DNA of 17,453 nucleotides from CAYSHJ01 sp964589725 (GTDB lineage: Bacteria; Planctomycetota; Planctomycetia; Planctomycetales; Planctomycetaceae), in the NCBI GenBank assembly GCA_964589725.1, contig CAZPUJ010000388.1, positions 1 through 17,453 on the forward strand, written 5' to 3'. A model generated the notes under the pieces. The model saw only the letters and a program-made list of their open reading frames with translations. It made no database searches and had not been told where the DNA came from. Position numbers and translations under genes: made by a program. Shown here one piece after another: positions 1-6,890 of the stretch. How positions within the stretch are numbered: the stretch's first letter is position 1; every line of letters starts with the position of its first letter.

Positions 1-1598
1 CGGCACTTGCGAATCGCATCAGGGACTTCGGGACGCGGCGGATCGTGCAATCCCACGAGACCCAGCAGCGTGAGGTTCTGCTCCAGTTGGTCATGTTGCG
101 GATTCTCTGCGACCTCGCGAAACGCGACCGCAAGCACTCGCAGACCGTCGCGAGCCATTTGGTCCTGCTCCGCCAAGAGCACTTCGCGCCCGTCGGCCGT
201 CATCGGAGCGACACCGGAAGGTCCATTGACGTGACTGCACAACGGCAACAGTACTTCTAGCGCGCCCTTTGTGAACAGCACCAAGCCATCGGGTGATTGA
301 TGCAACGTGGAGAGTCGGCGGCGATCGGAGTCGAACGGCACTTCATCCACGCGCGGGAAGTCCGGCTGCGGCGGCAGCACGCGCTCCGCCAATTCGACCA
401 AGGCCACTTCCATCGGATCTCCGAGCAACGCTCGCTTGCCGCCGCTGAGCCTGTTTTTCAGATTCTCGCAAAAAAGGAGGGCCTCGAAGAATCGGCGATG
501 CTCGGTCGCCAATGTGATCGGCGGCGACTCCCTCGCGACGTCGCAACGGAGGCCGGCGAACGATAACTGTCGGACATGCATTCGATTTTCGGTCAACGTC
601 CCTGTCTTGTCGGAGCAGATGACCGTCGCTGAACCGAGCGTCTCAACGGCCGGCAGATGCCGAATCAGCACGTTGCGGCGAGCCATTCGCTGTGCGCCCA
701 TCGCCAAAGCCAGCGTCACCGTCGGCAACAGTCCCTCTGGCACATTGGCCACGATGATCCCCACCGCGAACATGAAGTTCTGTGTGAACGGCAGCGGAAT
801 CGTTAGCCCGATCAGAAAGAAGAGGACTCCCATGCCCGTAGCCAACACGGCGATGACGCGGCTGAGTCGCACGATCTGCTGTTGCAGTGGGAACGACGCG
901 TCGCCAGCCGTTTGCGTCAGGTGCGCGATCTGGCCGAACTCGGTGCGCCCACCCGTCGCATAAACCACGGCCTTCGCGTCGCCCGAAACCATTGTCGTCC
1001 CGGCCAGCACGATGTTGCGGCTGCGCAGAATATCGTCCTCCGTGCTGGCGTCCGCCGTCCTCATTGTCGGGACCGATTCACCGGTGACCGTCGCCGTGTT
1101 GACCTGAACGCCGAACGCTTCCAGCAATCGGCAGTCGGCGGGAATCAAATCGCCGGCTTCGAGGCTGATCACGTCCCCCGGCACCAAGTCCGCAACGGCA
1201 GGCCGCACGAACGCGCCGTCACGCAGCACGCTGACTTGATGCGGCAGCAATTTCTCCAGCACGGCGAACGACCTCTCCGCTCGATACACCTGCCAAAAAG
1301 AAAATACGCCGTTGACCACGATCACGCCGACGATGGCCACACTGAGAGCGCCCATCCCCTGACCGGGATCGCGCCACTCGGCCCAGTACGCCATGCCAGC
1401 GGCCAGCCACAGGATCAACGCGAAGAAGTGCGTGAACTCCTTGAGAAACTTCCAGAGCACCGGCTCCGCTCGTGCCCGCGCAACGCGGTTTGGCCCAAAC
1501 TCCCGCAACCGTCGCTGAGCCTCGGCGGTCGATAATCCGTTCGACCCGCTTTGAAGGCTGCGAAGCGATTCTTCCGGAGTGAGATGGTGGATTTTCAT
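1..1598 (-). CDS. P-type cation-transporting ATPase, N-terminal 532 residues (3' end beyond window)
   Basis: ATP-driven cation pump of the inner membrane. The frame stays open from an ATG at 1598 to the window edge. Visible parts are an N-terminal cation-ATPase domain (about 1-75), two early membrane segments (about 56-72 and 85-103), the actuator-domain TGES motif (172-175), further membrane segments (about 247-285), PEGL in the membrane (287-290), the phosphorylation motif DKTGTLT (Asp330) and, in the nucleotide-binding domain, KGALE. The stretch around PEGLLPTVT and VETLGS resembles type II pumps of the Na+/K+ kind more than heavy-metal pumps; the ion is an inference. The start is chosen because the family N-terminus begins here, although no strong ribosome binding site precedes it. 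Its upstream region is a truncated hemolysin III gene on the other strand, so the promoter must lie in relic DNA or was recruited. Confidence 0.93.
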   Translation of the reverse strand, partial: MKIHHLTPEESLRSLQSGSNGLSTAEAQRRLREFGPNRVARARAEPVLWKFLKEFTHFFALILWLAAGMAYWAEWRDPGQGMGALSVAIVGVIVVNGVFSFWQVYRAERSFAVLEKLLPHQVSVLRDGAFVRPAVADLVPGDVISLEAGDLIPADCRLLEAFGVQVNTATVTGESVPTMRTADASTEDDILRSRNIVLAGTTMVSGDAKAVVYATGGRTEFGQIAHLTQTAGDASFPLQQQIVRLSRVIAVLATGMGVLFFLIGLTIPLPFTQNFMFAVGIIVANVPEGLLPTVTLALAMGAQRMARRNVLIRHLPAVETLGSATVICSDKTGTLTENRMHVRQLSFAGLRCDVARESPPITLATEHRRFFEALLFCENLKNRLSGGKRALLGDPMEVALVELAERVLPPQPDFPRVDEVPFDSDRRRLSTLHQSPDGLVLFTKGALEVLLPLCSHVNGPSGVAPMTADGREVLLAEQDQMARDGLRVLAVAFREVAENPQHDQLEQNLTLLGLVGLHDPPRPEVPDAIRKC

Positions 1599-1612
1599 GG
1601 CAGCGCCGATGC

Positions 1613-1801
1613 GGGATCCCAACGGATGTCTTGATCACGTTGCTGTGGATCATTGCGGGAGGCGCGTTCTATTCGATCGGCGCGATCTTCCTGACTCTGG
1701 ACCGAAGAGTCCGTTACTTCCATGCCTTCTGGCACCTGTTCGTTGTGGCCGGAAGTGTTTGCCACTACGTGGGAGTCGTTGTTTATGTGGCCCCCGACTA
1801 G
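1613..1801 (+). pseudogene. C-terminal relic of a hemolysin III (HlyIII/PAQR-like) membrane protein
   Basis: A frame without a start codon encodes about 60 residues ending at TAG 1799-1801. It shows the end of the hemolysin III family: a membrane segment containing IIAGGAFYSIGAIF, then FHAFWHLFVVAGSVCHYVG, including the family's H-x3-H pattern of metal-binding histidines. The family is normally about 200 residues with seven membrane segments, so only the last two remain. Homology stops about 15 bp from the divergent start of the P-type ATPase, which marks a deletion or recombination breakpoint near 1600. It is not expected to be functional. Confidence 0.75.
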
Positions 1802-1925
1802 CCAGCGTGCCACACTTTATTGTTGGATGCGAATCGTGTTATTGAAAAACGATTGCGCGCGCGGTCAAAGAATCAGCCATCAATTGGAGTCTGTTTGGAG
1901 TACTATCTTTTTTGTTGGTGCCGGA

Positions 1926-2756
1926 TCAATGACAGAGAAAGATCGGCACTGGGCACTGCTCAATCAGCCGTCGCGTTACCGAGCCAAAGAGAGCCTCACG
2001 AACGATGTTTTGTCCAAAGGTACCTATTACCAACAGGCCGGTAGGGTAGAGCGCCAAGTGGTCCAGAATGACGGCGGAGGGGTCATCTTCCGAAGTCACA
2101 GGGAACGCTTTTGCTGTGATGCCGTGCAGGTTGAGGAAGTCGACAGCGCGGTCAACTCGTAGAGTCGCCGTGACGAACTTTTCGGCGGCACCAACCACAC
2201 ATACCTGACGACCCGTGGCGAGCCCAGACTGGGCAAACGCCTGCACCGCGCGAGCCGCCTGCAAGCTACCGTCGTAGGCGATCAAAACGTCAGTCTCGGT
2301 CGTGGGCCGATCCGGCACCACGACCAAGGGACGCGGGCAGTGTTTCACCACAGCGACCAGTTGGTCGGAATTTAAAGTGCCCAGTGCGGGAGGGGATTGA
2401 GGATGATCGACGAGGACGACGTCGTAGCGCTGTGCCTCGCGAGCAATCACGTCGGCCGGCCGGCCGTCTTCATGCATCAGCTTGCTGGTGACACCGGCTT
2501 GTGTGGCGAGGCTCCGAAAGCGATCTCGCACCAACCCCAACCTCGACCGAGCATCCTCCAGAAGCGCCTGGTCGCGCTGTTCCTTGGCGGACATGCCGGC
2601 CATCGAAGCGGGCTCGTCGCCACACAAGCTCTCGATATCCAGGACGCTTAGCCCGACCAACAGCGCTTCGTGCGAACTCGCCCAGCATCGGGCTAAATCG
2701 GACGCTTGATACGCACGTCTCGAATCATTGAGCAGAACTAACAGGCTCTTGAGCAT
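1926..2756 (-). CDS. Universal stress protein (UspA family), 276 residues
   Basis: Cytoplasmic stress-response protein of the UspA superfamily. The C-terminal half carries the family ATP-binding signature G-x2-G-x9-G-S: Gly245, Gly248, Gly258-Ser259. It is preceded by a typical strand, VLIAYDGS, which opens the second Usp domain. The N-terminal half is a second, more degenerate Usp-like domain, so this is a tandem-domain form. The ATG at 2756 is chosen because AAGGA lies 8 nt upstream and because MLKSLLVLLNDS is a Usp-like first strand. The in-frame extension to 2909 has no such support. It is flanked by gene relics on both sides and stands alone as a transcription unit. Together with the ATPase and AmrS it suggests a former stress or low-oxygen locus; that is inference. 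Confidence 0.9.
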   Translation of the reverse strand: MLKSLLVLLNDSRRAYQASDLARCWASSHEALLVGLSVLDIESLCGDEPASMAGMSAKEQRDQALLEDARSRLGLVRDRFRSLATQAGVTSKLMHEDGRPADVIAREAQRYDVVLVDHPQSPPALGTLNSDQLVAVVKHCPRPLVVVPDRPTTETDVLIAYDGSLQAARAVQAFAQSGLATGRQVCVVGAAEKFVTATLRVDRAVDFLNLHGITAKAFPVTSEDDPSAVILDHLALYPTGLLVIGTFGQNIVREALFGSVTRRLIEQCPVPIFLCH

Positions 2757-2917
2757 TGCAGAGATCCTTATCGCGGCAGTACTTCGTTCCGAAAATGGTC
2801 GGGAATGACCATTGCTCACTGCTGTAACTAGAAATCGCCGTGCCGTGGCCGAGCTTTCATGAAACCAGCCACGCGATCGGTCTGAAAACGAGGCATCGCA
2901 GTTACGCACACTTTCTC

Positions 2918-3049
2918 GACTTCGGCGACGCCGGGCTGACGACGCCGGGCAGTACGGCCAGCTTCAAAATCTACGTCGTGCTCGCAACGGGCAACAAAAA
3001 GGGGAGCAACAGCGTGACGATCACGCGGACGGTCATACTAAATTGGTGA
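2918..3049 (+). pseudogene. Possible C-terminal relic of a planctomycete surface-type protein of unknown function
   Basis: The frame reads DFGDAGLTTPGSTASFKIYV followed by VLATGNKKGSNSVTITR and stops at 3047-3049. The beta-rich, Gly/Thr/Ser-rich composition resembles the tails of planctomycete beta-sandwich hypothetical proteins, from memory only. The residues before it (from 2840) do not look like coding sequence. The remaining intergenic DNA from 2757 to 3137 holds nothing else I recognise. Its end faces the end of the synthetase relic on the other strand. Confidence 0.35.
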
Positions 3050-3325
3050 TGGCGACTATCTATCGCGACGGCGGGGAGCTGCTGGACAGCATCGGCAAGG
3101 CGACGGCGAGGCCCACGCAGCCTCGGTGACGCGACCGCCATGGTTCGTCAAGCGGCGAGCCGATGCGGCTGCACAACCAGACGCAGGCTTCTTCGACGGC
3201 GTCGATGTGTTGACAAATTCGCTCGGCAGTTTGTCGAGCCAGCAGATTATAGATTTTGCCGACATGACTGACCGGGTTCTTGCCAGCCGCGGCCTCCATC
3301 GTCATCGGACGGCAGAAGGTGATTA

Positions 3326-3450
3326 TACCGCACGCGGACGAGTCTCACACTAACCCGAAGCGTAAGCGAGGGCTGTTACCTCAGCCCTCGCTTACGCTTC
3401 GGGTTAGTGTGAGTGTCTCCCAAATGTGTCAGACTCTCCCGCACGCGGTA
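3326..3450. mobile_element. MITE-like element, 125 bp, TA target duplication, palindromic core
   Basis: The ends are imperfect 20-bp terminal inverted repeats: TACCGCACGCGGACGAGTCT at 3326-3345 and, reading the other strand from 3450, TACCGCGTGCGGGAGAGTCT. They match at 16 of 20 positions. Both ends are flanked by TA (3324-3325 and 3451-3452), as in IS630/Tc1-mariner-type insertion. It interrupts the S-adenosylmethionine synthetase relic, and taking out the element plus one TA restores that gene's frame. It encodes no transposase, so it would need one in trans. The interior is a 32-bp perfect inverted repeat plus a 17-nt asymmetric segment (3414-3430). Confidence 0.75.
3344..3413. repeat. Perfect 32-bp inverted repeat, copy 1 of the planctomycete palindrome
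   Basis: The arms 3344-3375 and 3382-3413 are fully complementary, with a 6-nt loop (TTACCT). The central sequence is CTAACCCGAAGCGTAAGCG followed by AGGGC. The loop contains the stop codon of amrS (TAA on the minus strand, 3376-3378). The right arm is translated as HTNPKRKRGL, a tail that is frequent in planctomycete predicted proteins. There is no T-run after either arm, so it is not a standard intrinsic terminator, but the hairpin could still block or protect transcripts. Confidence 0.95.
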
Positions 3451-4626
3451 TAGCCCGTTGACTCGATTGCCGCGGCCGACTTCACCGCCATCGGCACTTT
3501 CGGCGGACGTGCCCAGTACCGTCAGATACATGCCATTCAAAACCCGACCCTCCCGGTCCAGCGCGCCGGCAATCGTGGTGCCGCAGAAGGCACAATGCCC
3601 GCCGCGAATGTGGTACTCGCCCAGCGTAAACCAATCGCGTTCGATCAGCCGCTTGCCGCAGCCGGGGCAGTAGGTGCTTTGCCGCTCCACGTCAGAGACG
3701 TTGCCGGTGTAGACGTATTTCAAGCCGACACTGAGCGCGATCTCGCGAGCTTGGTTCAACGTCTCCGGTGGTGTCGGCGGACGGTCCCGCATCCGGAAAT
3801 CGGGATGAAAGGCCGTGAAGTGCAGCGGGACTTCGGCTCCCAGGTTGTCTCGAATCCAGACGCACATCTGCCGTATCTCATCGGGAGCATCGTTAGCGTC
3901 CGGGATCACGAGGTTGGTGATCTCCAGCCACACGGAACTTTCACGTGCCAACCAGGTCAGAGTGTCAAGCACTGGTTGCAAATGCGACAGCGTGTAGTGC
4001 TGATAGAAATGCTCGGTGAAGCCTTTGAGGTCTACGTCGGCGGCATCCATCACTTCGAAGAACTCGCGTCGTGCTTCTGGATTGATGTAGCCGGCGGTCT
4101 TCACGATAGTCTTCAGTCCGCGTTCGCGGCACGCACGAGCCGTGTCGATCGCATACTCGGCCCAGATCACGGGATCGTTGTACGTGAAGGCGACGCTGCG
4201 GCAACCCAACTGCACGGCCGCCTCGGCAATCATATCCGGCGTGGCATGTTGGCTGAGTCGATTGAGAACCTCGTGTGACTTGGTGATCTCCCAAGCCTGA
4301 CAAAACTTGCAGCCCAGATTGCATCCCGCCGTTCCGAACGACAGCACACTCGTACCCGGCAAGAAATGGTTCAGCGGTTTCTTCTCGACCGGATCAACGC
4401 AGAAGCCCGTGCTGCGACCGTACGTGCTGAGTACCATTTTCCCAGCGACATTCTGCCGCACAAAGCAGAATCCAAACGCTCCGTCGCGCAACGAGCACTC
4501 GCGCGGACACAAATCGCACACGACACGTGCGTCATCGCGATGCCACCAACTGGCCGGAAACAGCGCATTGGATTCCTGCATTCCTGACGGCGTGGCTCCG
4601 GTCCGTTGTTTGATGGACTGAATCAT
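3376..4626 (-). CDS. amrS: AmmeMemoRadiSam system radical SAM enzyme AmrS with chimeric C-terminus, 416 residues
   Basis: Radical SAM enzyme of the AmmeMemoRadiSam group; the substrate is unknown to me. From the ATG at 4626 it shows an N-terminal cysteine cluster CDLCPREC (Cys37, 40, 44) plus Cys54, the block DPVEKKPLNHFLPG, and the cluster-binding motif CNLGCKFC (Cys102, 106, 109). A C-terminal zinc-ribbon pair follows (CPGC and CAFC). The start is preceded by GAGG with a 6-nt spacer; ATGs at 4671 and 4581 lack this. Family-like sequence ends at REGRVLN. The last 52 residues are foreign: 28 come from the S-adenosylmethionine synthetase relic and 24 from the MITE-like element. The catalytic core looks intact, so activity is plausible. 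The usual AmmeMemoRadiSam partners are not in this window. Confidence 0.9.
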   Translation of the reverse strand: MIQSIKQRTGATPSGMQESNALFPASWWHRDDARVVCDLCPRECSLRDGAFGFCFVRQNVAGKMVLSTYGRSTGFCVDPVEKKPLNHFLPGTSVLSFGTAGCNLGCKFCQAWEITKSHEVLNRLSQHATPDMIAEAAVQLGCRSVAFTYNDPVIWAEYAIDTARACRERGLKTIVKTAGYINPEARREFFEVMDAADVDLKGFTEHFYQHYTLSHLQPVLDTLTWLARESSVWLEITNLVIPDANDAPDEIRQMCVWIRDNLGAEVPLHFTAFHPDFRMRDRPPTPPETLNQAREIALSVGLKYVYTGNVSDVERQSTYCPGCGKRLIERDWFTLGEYHIRGGHCAFCGTTIAGALDREGRVLNGMYLTVLGTSAESADGGEVGRGNRVNGLYRVRESLTHLGDTHTNPKRKRGLR

Positions 4627-4652
4627 GATTCGCCTCGCAATGCTGCTCGGGA

Positions 4653-4684
4653 GGTTTGTGAGACTCCGCACGGCTCACAAAGCC
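4653..4684. other. Hairpin in the amrS leader
   Basis: TTTGTGAG (4655-4662) pairs perfectly with CTCACAAA (4674-4681) across an 11-nt loop. Two more G-C pairs follow after a one-base bulge. It lies 29-58 nt upstream of the amrS start, so it would fold in that transcript's 5' leader. It has no T-run, and no riboswitch class was recognised. The role is unknown. Confidence 0.35.
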
Positions 4685-4742
4685 TTGGAACGTCATCTCG
4701 CACATCAATGCCTGGTGTCCGAGCAAGCGTTATGCCATGCGA

Positions 4743-4967
4743 TGTCCCGTCTGGAAGGAATTGAAACGAACGTTGAAAAGTGGCTCGGCCGAGATTGAGG
4801 CGTTTGATCCCTTTCAAATTTTCACCGTGTCGGGACTGAAGCCCTAACCAATTCCGCTGAACGTGAACCTGGTCGTGCTGGGCAACCCACTGATTTACTA
4901 CCTCCTGTCGCTGTACGACGACGACTTCCGCGAAATTTTCAAAATCAAAGCGGACTTCGACACTGAG
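4743..4967 (+). pseudogene. Relic of an AAA/Lon-like ATP-dependent protease with an in-frame stop
   Basis: The plus-strand frame reads CPVWKELKRTLKSGSAEIEA, then FTVSGLKP, TAA at 4845-4847, then PIPLNVNLVVLGNPLIYYLL, and ends DDDFREIFKIKADFDTE. This matches the ATPase-domain segment of the Lon-like protease family that contains KPEPIPLDVKVVLIG; the Glu codon of KPEPIPL has become TAA. The family is normally around 800 residues, so about one tenth remains. The frame runs on to TGA at 5013-5015 without further similarity. The breaks on both sides and the stop show a decayed fragment. Confidence 0.8.
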
Positions 4968-5011
4968 AGGCCTCGCACATTAAAAGTGCGCGTTGCCGAT
5001 CTAACTCGCAC

Positions 5012-5515
5012 ATGACGCCAACACCAATGTGCCATCGCCCCGCGGAGCACAAAGGGATATTGGCCTGTGCGATTGCTCCTTTGCGAACGGCGCAGAGTTC
5101 GCGCGCCCCTGTGCTCCGTGATGGCATGGTGCTGACCTTCGGCTGCTGTCTGTATCTTCTCGCCGGAGTCCTATTGGGCATTCCGTTACATGCAGCCATG
5201 ACTCGGTCGCTCCAACCGTCCCTTCGTTACCGGCTCATTGCCTGTACGATGCTGTCGCTGCTGGCGTGGCAGTTCGTGTTCTATGGCGTGTTGAGCTGGA
5301 TGCAGCCACTGCTGTTTCGAGGCGATTGGATCGCCAGCGGCAAATACTTGCCGTGGTGGGTCGCCGGAGTGACGCCCTTGATCTTCGGTTGGACGCAACT
5401 TCTTCCTAGAGTGCCCGTTATCGCAGTGCATTTCCGCGGACTATTGAGGCCTACGGAACCGAAGTCGCTATCGTCCTCGACGCGGCTTGTCGTCGAGGTC
5501 GTCGTTTTCATCTAG
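5012..5515 (+). CDS. Putative small membrane protein, possibly itself truncated
   Basis: The product is 167 residues if the ATG at 5012 is used; later ATGs at 5027 and 5126 are possible, and none has a clear ribosome binding site. Three hydrophobic segments are visible: about 39-62 (MVLTFGCCLYLLAGVLLGIP), 75-95 (LIACTMLSLLAWQFVFYGVL) and 112-132. The pattern LSWMQPLLFRGDWI followed by PWWVAGVTPLIFGWT resembles an uncharacterised bacterial membrane-protein family, from memory. The last residues (PTEPKSLSSS onward) do not look like that family and run 48 bp into the end of the convergent moxR gene. The true gene may therefore have lost its original end. Confidence 0.45.
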   Translation: MTPTPMCHRPAEHKGILACAIAPLRTAQSSRAPVLRDGMVLTFGCCLYLLAGVLLGIPLHAAMTRSLQPSLRYRLIACTMLSLLAWQFVFYGVLSWMQPLLFRGDWIASGKYLPWWVAGVTPLIFGWTQLLPRVPVIAVHFRGLLRPTEPKSLSSSTRLVVEVVVFI

Positions 5516-6463
5516 CTCGTCGTCGTCGTCTTGGTGGTAGTCGGGATGCAGCGGGTCGTCCGGGGAGAAAAAGAAATCTCCCAGGCCCATCGGGACGACG
5601 TTGCCGCCGAGCGTGGATCGCTTGCGTTCGGCAAGCGTGGAAAGGTCCAAGGCGTCTTCGCCCAGGCAGCGCTTCAAAGATTCCAGCCAAGCAGCGTCTT
5701 TGCTCAGCGGATGCGACGGGTCTTGTGACGCGCGCTTGATGGCGTATCTCAAGATGTTGATGCCGTCGCGCGTCGAGAAATCGAGCTTTAGTTCGTGCGC
5801 TTGCTGCAAGAACTCGACGGTCAGATTGAGCATCTCGTCGTCGGCGAACGGCAGGTGATATTTCAAGATGGCGAGTTCGTCGTCTCGCGCGGGATGCGAG
5901 AGTTCCAACGTGGGCTGCAAGCGGCTAAGAATGTAGTCAGGGATTTCGAACGTCGATTCATCGTCGTTCATCGTCACCGCACAGCGGAAGTGCGGATCGG
6001 CCGGGATCGTGATGCCGGCGACGATCGACTCGACGTAGCGGCGATGATCGAGCAGCGGAGCGAGGCTGGCCCACGACTTCTCGTTCATGCGGTTGCCTTC
6101 GTCGAGAATGCAAATGCCGCCAGTGAGCATCGCCGAGACGAGTGTCGAGGCGTGATAGACGATCTTGCCGCTCTCGGCCAGCACGGGCGTGACCAGCAAA
6201 TCTTCGGGCCGCGTGTCGGACGTGCATTGATAGATGAAGAGCGGTTGCTGTCGCAGCCGGCCTCCCGCGATCCCCAGCGAGGTCTTGCCGATGCCCGGCG
6301 CGCCGACGAGTCGCGGCGTCAAAGGCAGATCGCGTGGATCGACCACCAGCCAGCACGCCAGCAACTGCTTGAGCACCTCTTTCTGGCCGATCCACTGCCC
6401 GTCCGTCGGGTCCGGCTCCGCCAAGAACAATCGCACACCACCAACCTCAACCGACTTTGCCAT
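5468..6463 (-). CDS. MoxR-type AAA+ ATPase, 331 residues
   Basis: Cytoplasmic AAA+ ATPase of the MoxR group; members act as chaperones in maturing complexes or cofactor enzymes. Visible are Walker A GAPGIGKT (54-61), Walker B ILDEGNR (119-125), the sensor-type AVTMNDDES strand, the arginine-containing SRLQPTLEL segment and a helical lid. The C-terminus is strongly acidic (DDDDELDENDDLDDK) and ends in PRRGR. The start at 6463 is preceded by AGAGGA with an 11-nt spacer. An alternative ATG at 6475 directly abuts that AGAGG, and the extension to 6700 is unlike the family. MoxR genes usually sit beside VWA-domain genes; none is adjacent here, so its client cannot be inferred. Confidence 0.88.
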   Translation of the reverse strand: MAKSVEVGGVRLFLAEPDPTDGQWIGQKEVLKQLLACWLVVDPRDLPLTPRLVGAPGIGKTSLGIAGGRLRQQPLFIYQCTSDTRPEDLLVTPVLAESGKIVYHASTLVSAMLTGGICILDEGNRMNEKSWASLAPLLDHRRYVESIVAGITIPADPHFRCAVTMNDDESTFEIPDYILSRLQPTLELSHPARDDELAILKYHLPFADDEMLNLTVEFLQQAHELKLDFSTRDGINILRYAIKRASQDPSHPLSKDAAWLESLKRCLGEDALDLSTLAERKRSTLGGNVVPMGLGDFFFSPDDPLHPDYHQDDDDELDENDDLDDKPRRGR

Positions 6464-6890
6464 CGAAATTGTCATCCTCTGAAGTAGTTTGACTCGCCGC
6501 AGGAATGCTTTTGCCGAGACAAAATGCCGGGACGCGGCGAGCGATCGGATCGATATCGTCGTCGAACAGCGTTTGTATCGCCGAGCCGCGGCGAAGTCAC
6601 TCGCTTGGCTGTCGAGTTCGTTGGGTGCGGGGAACAAAGAACATCCGCTTCTGGGTCTTGAACGGATTTTGTGGGAATCCCCTTCCTGGCGCGGAGTCAC
6701 ACGGGGCGAGATAGCAGGGTTGATGCAAATTGCCCGCGTTGTCGAAGTACCCCGACAAAGACTAATGAGGTTTGCTTCATTTTTCGCAGAGTAGTGCCGT
6801 CAGACCGAACCGCGTGCCGAAATAGTGATGAAGGGACTCCAATCAGATTCTTCTTCGACTTTGACCGGTTCGGCACGGACTGTAAACAAC
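6464..6890. other. Divergent intergenic region between moxR and the RND exporter gene
   Basis: This 427-bp spacer should hold the promoters of both divergent genes. I see no convincing sigma-70 pair, repeat or RNA. Open frames through it, including the upstream extension of moxR to 6700 and a GTG/ATG extension of the exporter to 6825/6828, lack family-like sequence. Confidence 0.4.

Larger units (their letters stand above)
3138..3534 (-). pseudogene. Archaeal-type S-adenosylmethionine synthetase relic, split by a MITE-like element
   Basis: Two in-frame pieces on the minus strand. The first (3534 down to 3451) encodes GMYLTVLGTSAESADGG and then GRGNRVNGL. The second (3323 down to 3138) encodes ITFCRPMTMEAAAGKNPVSH, then VGKIYNLLA and, at the end, SRIGSPLDEPW. 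Both match the conserved C-terminal third of the archaeal-type methionine adenosyltransferase family (ATP + methionine to S-adenosylmethionine). Removing 3324-3450, or equivalently 3326-3452 (127 nt), joins NGL to ITFCRPM without a frame change. The N-terminal two thirds are missing: the first piece is fused in frame to the end of amrS. After DEPW the similarity ends in a probable frameshift. The relic cannot encode an enzyme. Confidence 0.82.

Noticed and set aside
1579..2162. Open frames over the hemolysin III relic and the end of usp
   Set aside because: The recognisable sequence lies in another frame (hemolysin III) or on the other strand (Usp).
2757..2909. N-terminal extension of the universal stress protein
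   Set aside because: No family similarity, while the internal ATG at 2756 has a good ribosome binding site.
3344..3413. Palindrome as an intrinsic terminator of amrS
   Set aside because: No T-run follows either arm, and the amrS stop codon lies inside the loop.
5795..6487. Open frame antisense to moxR
   Set aside because: It lies fully over the MoxR ATPase motifs and has a shadow-like composition.
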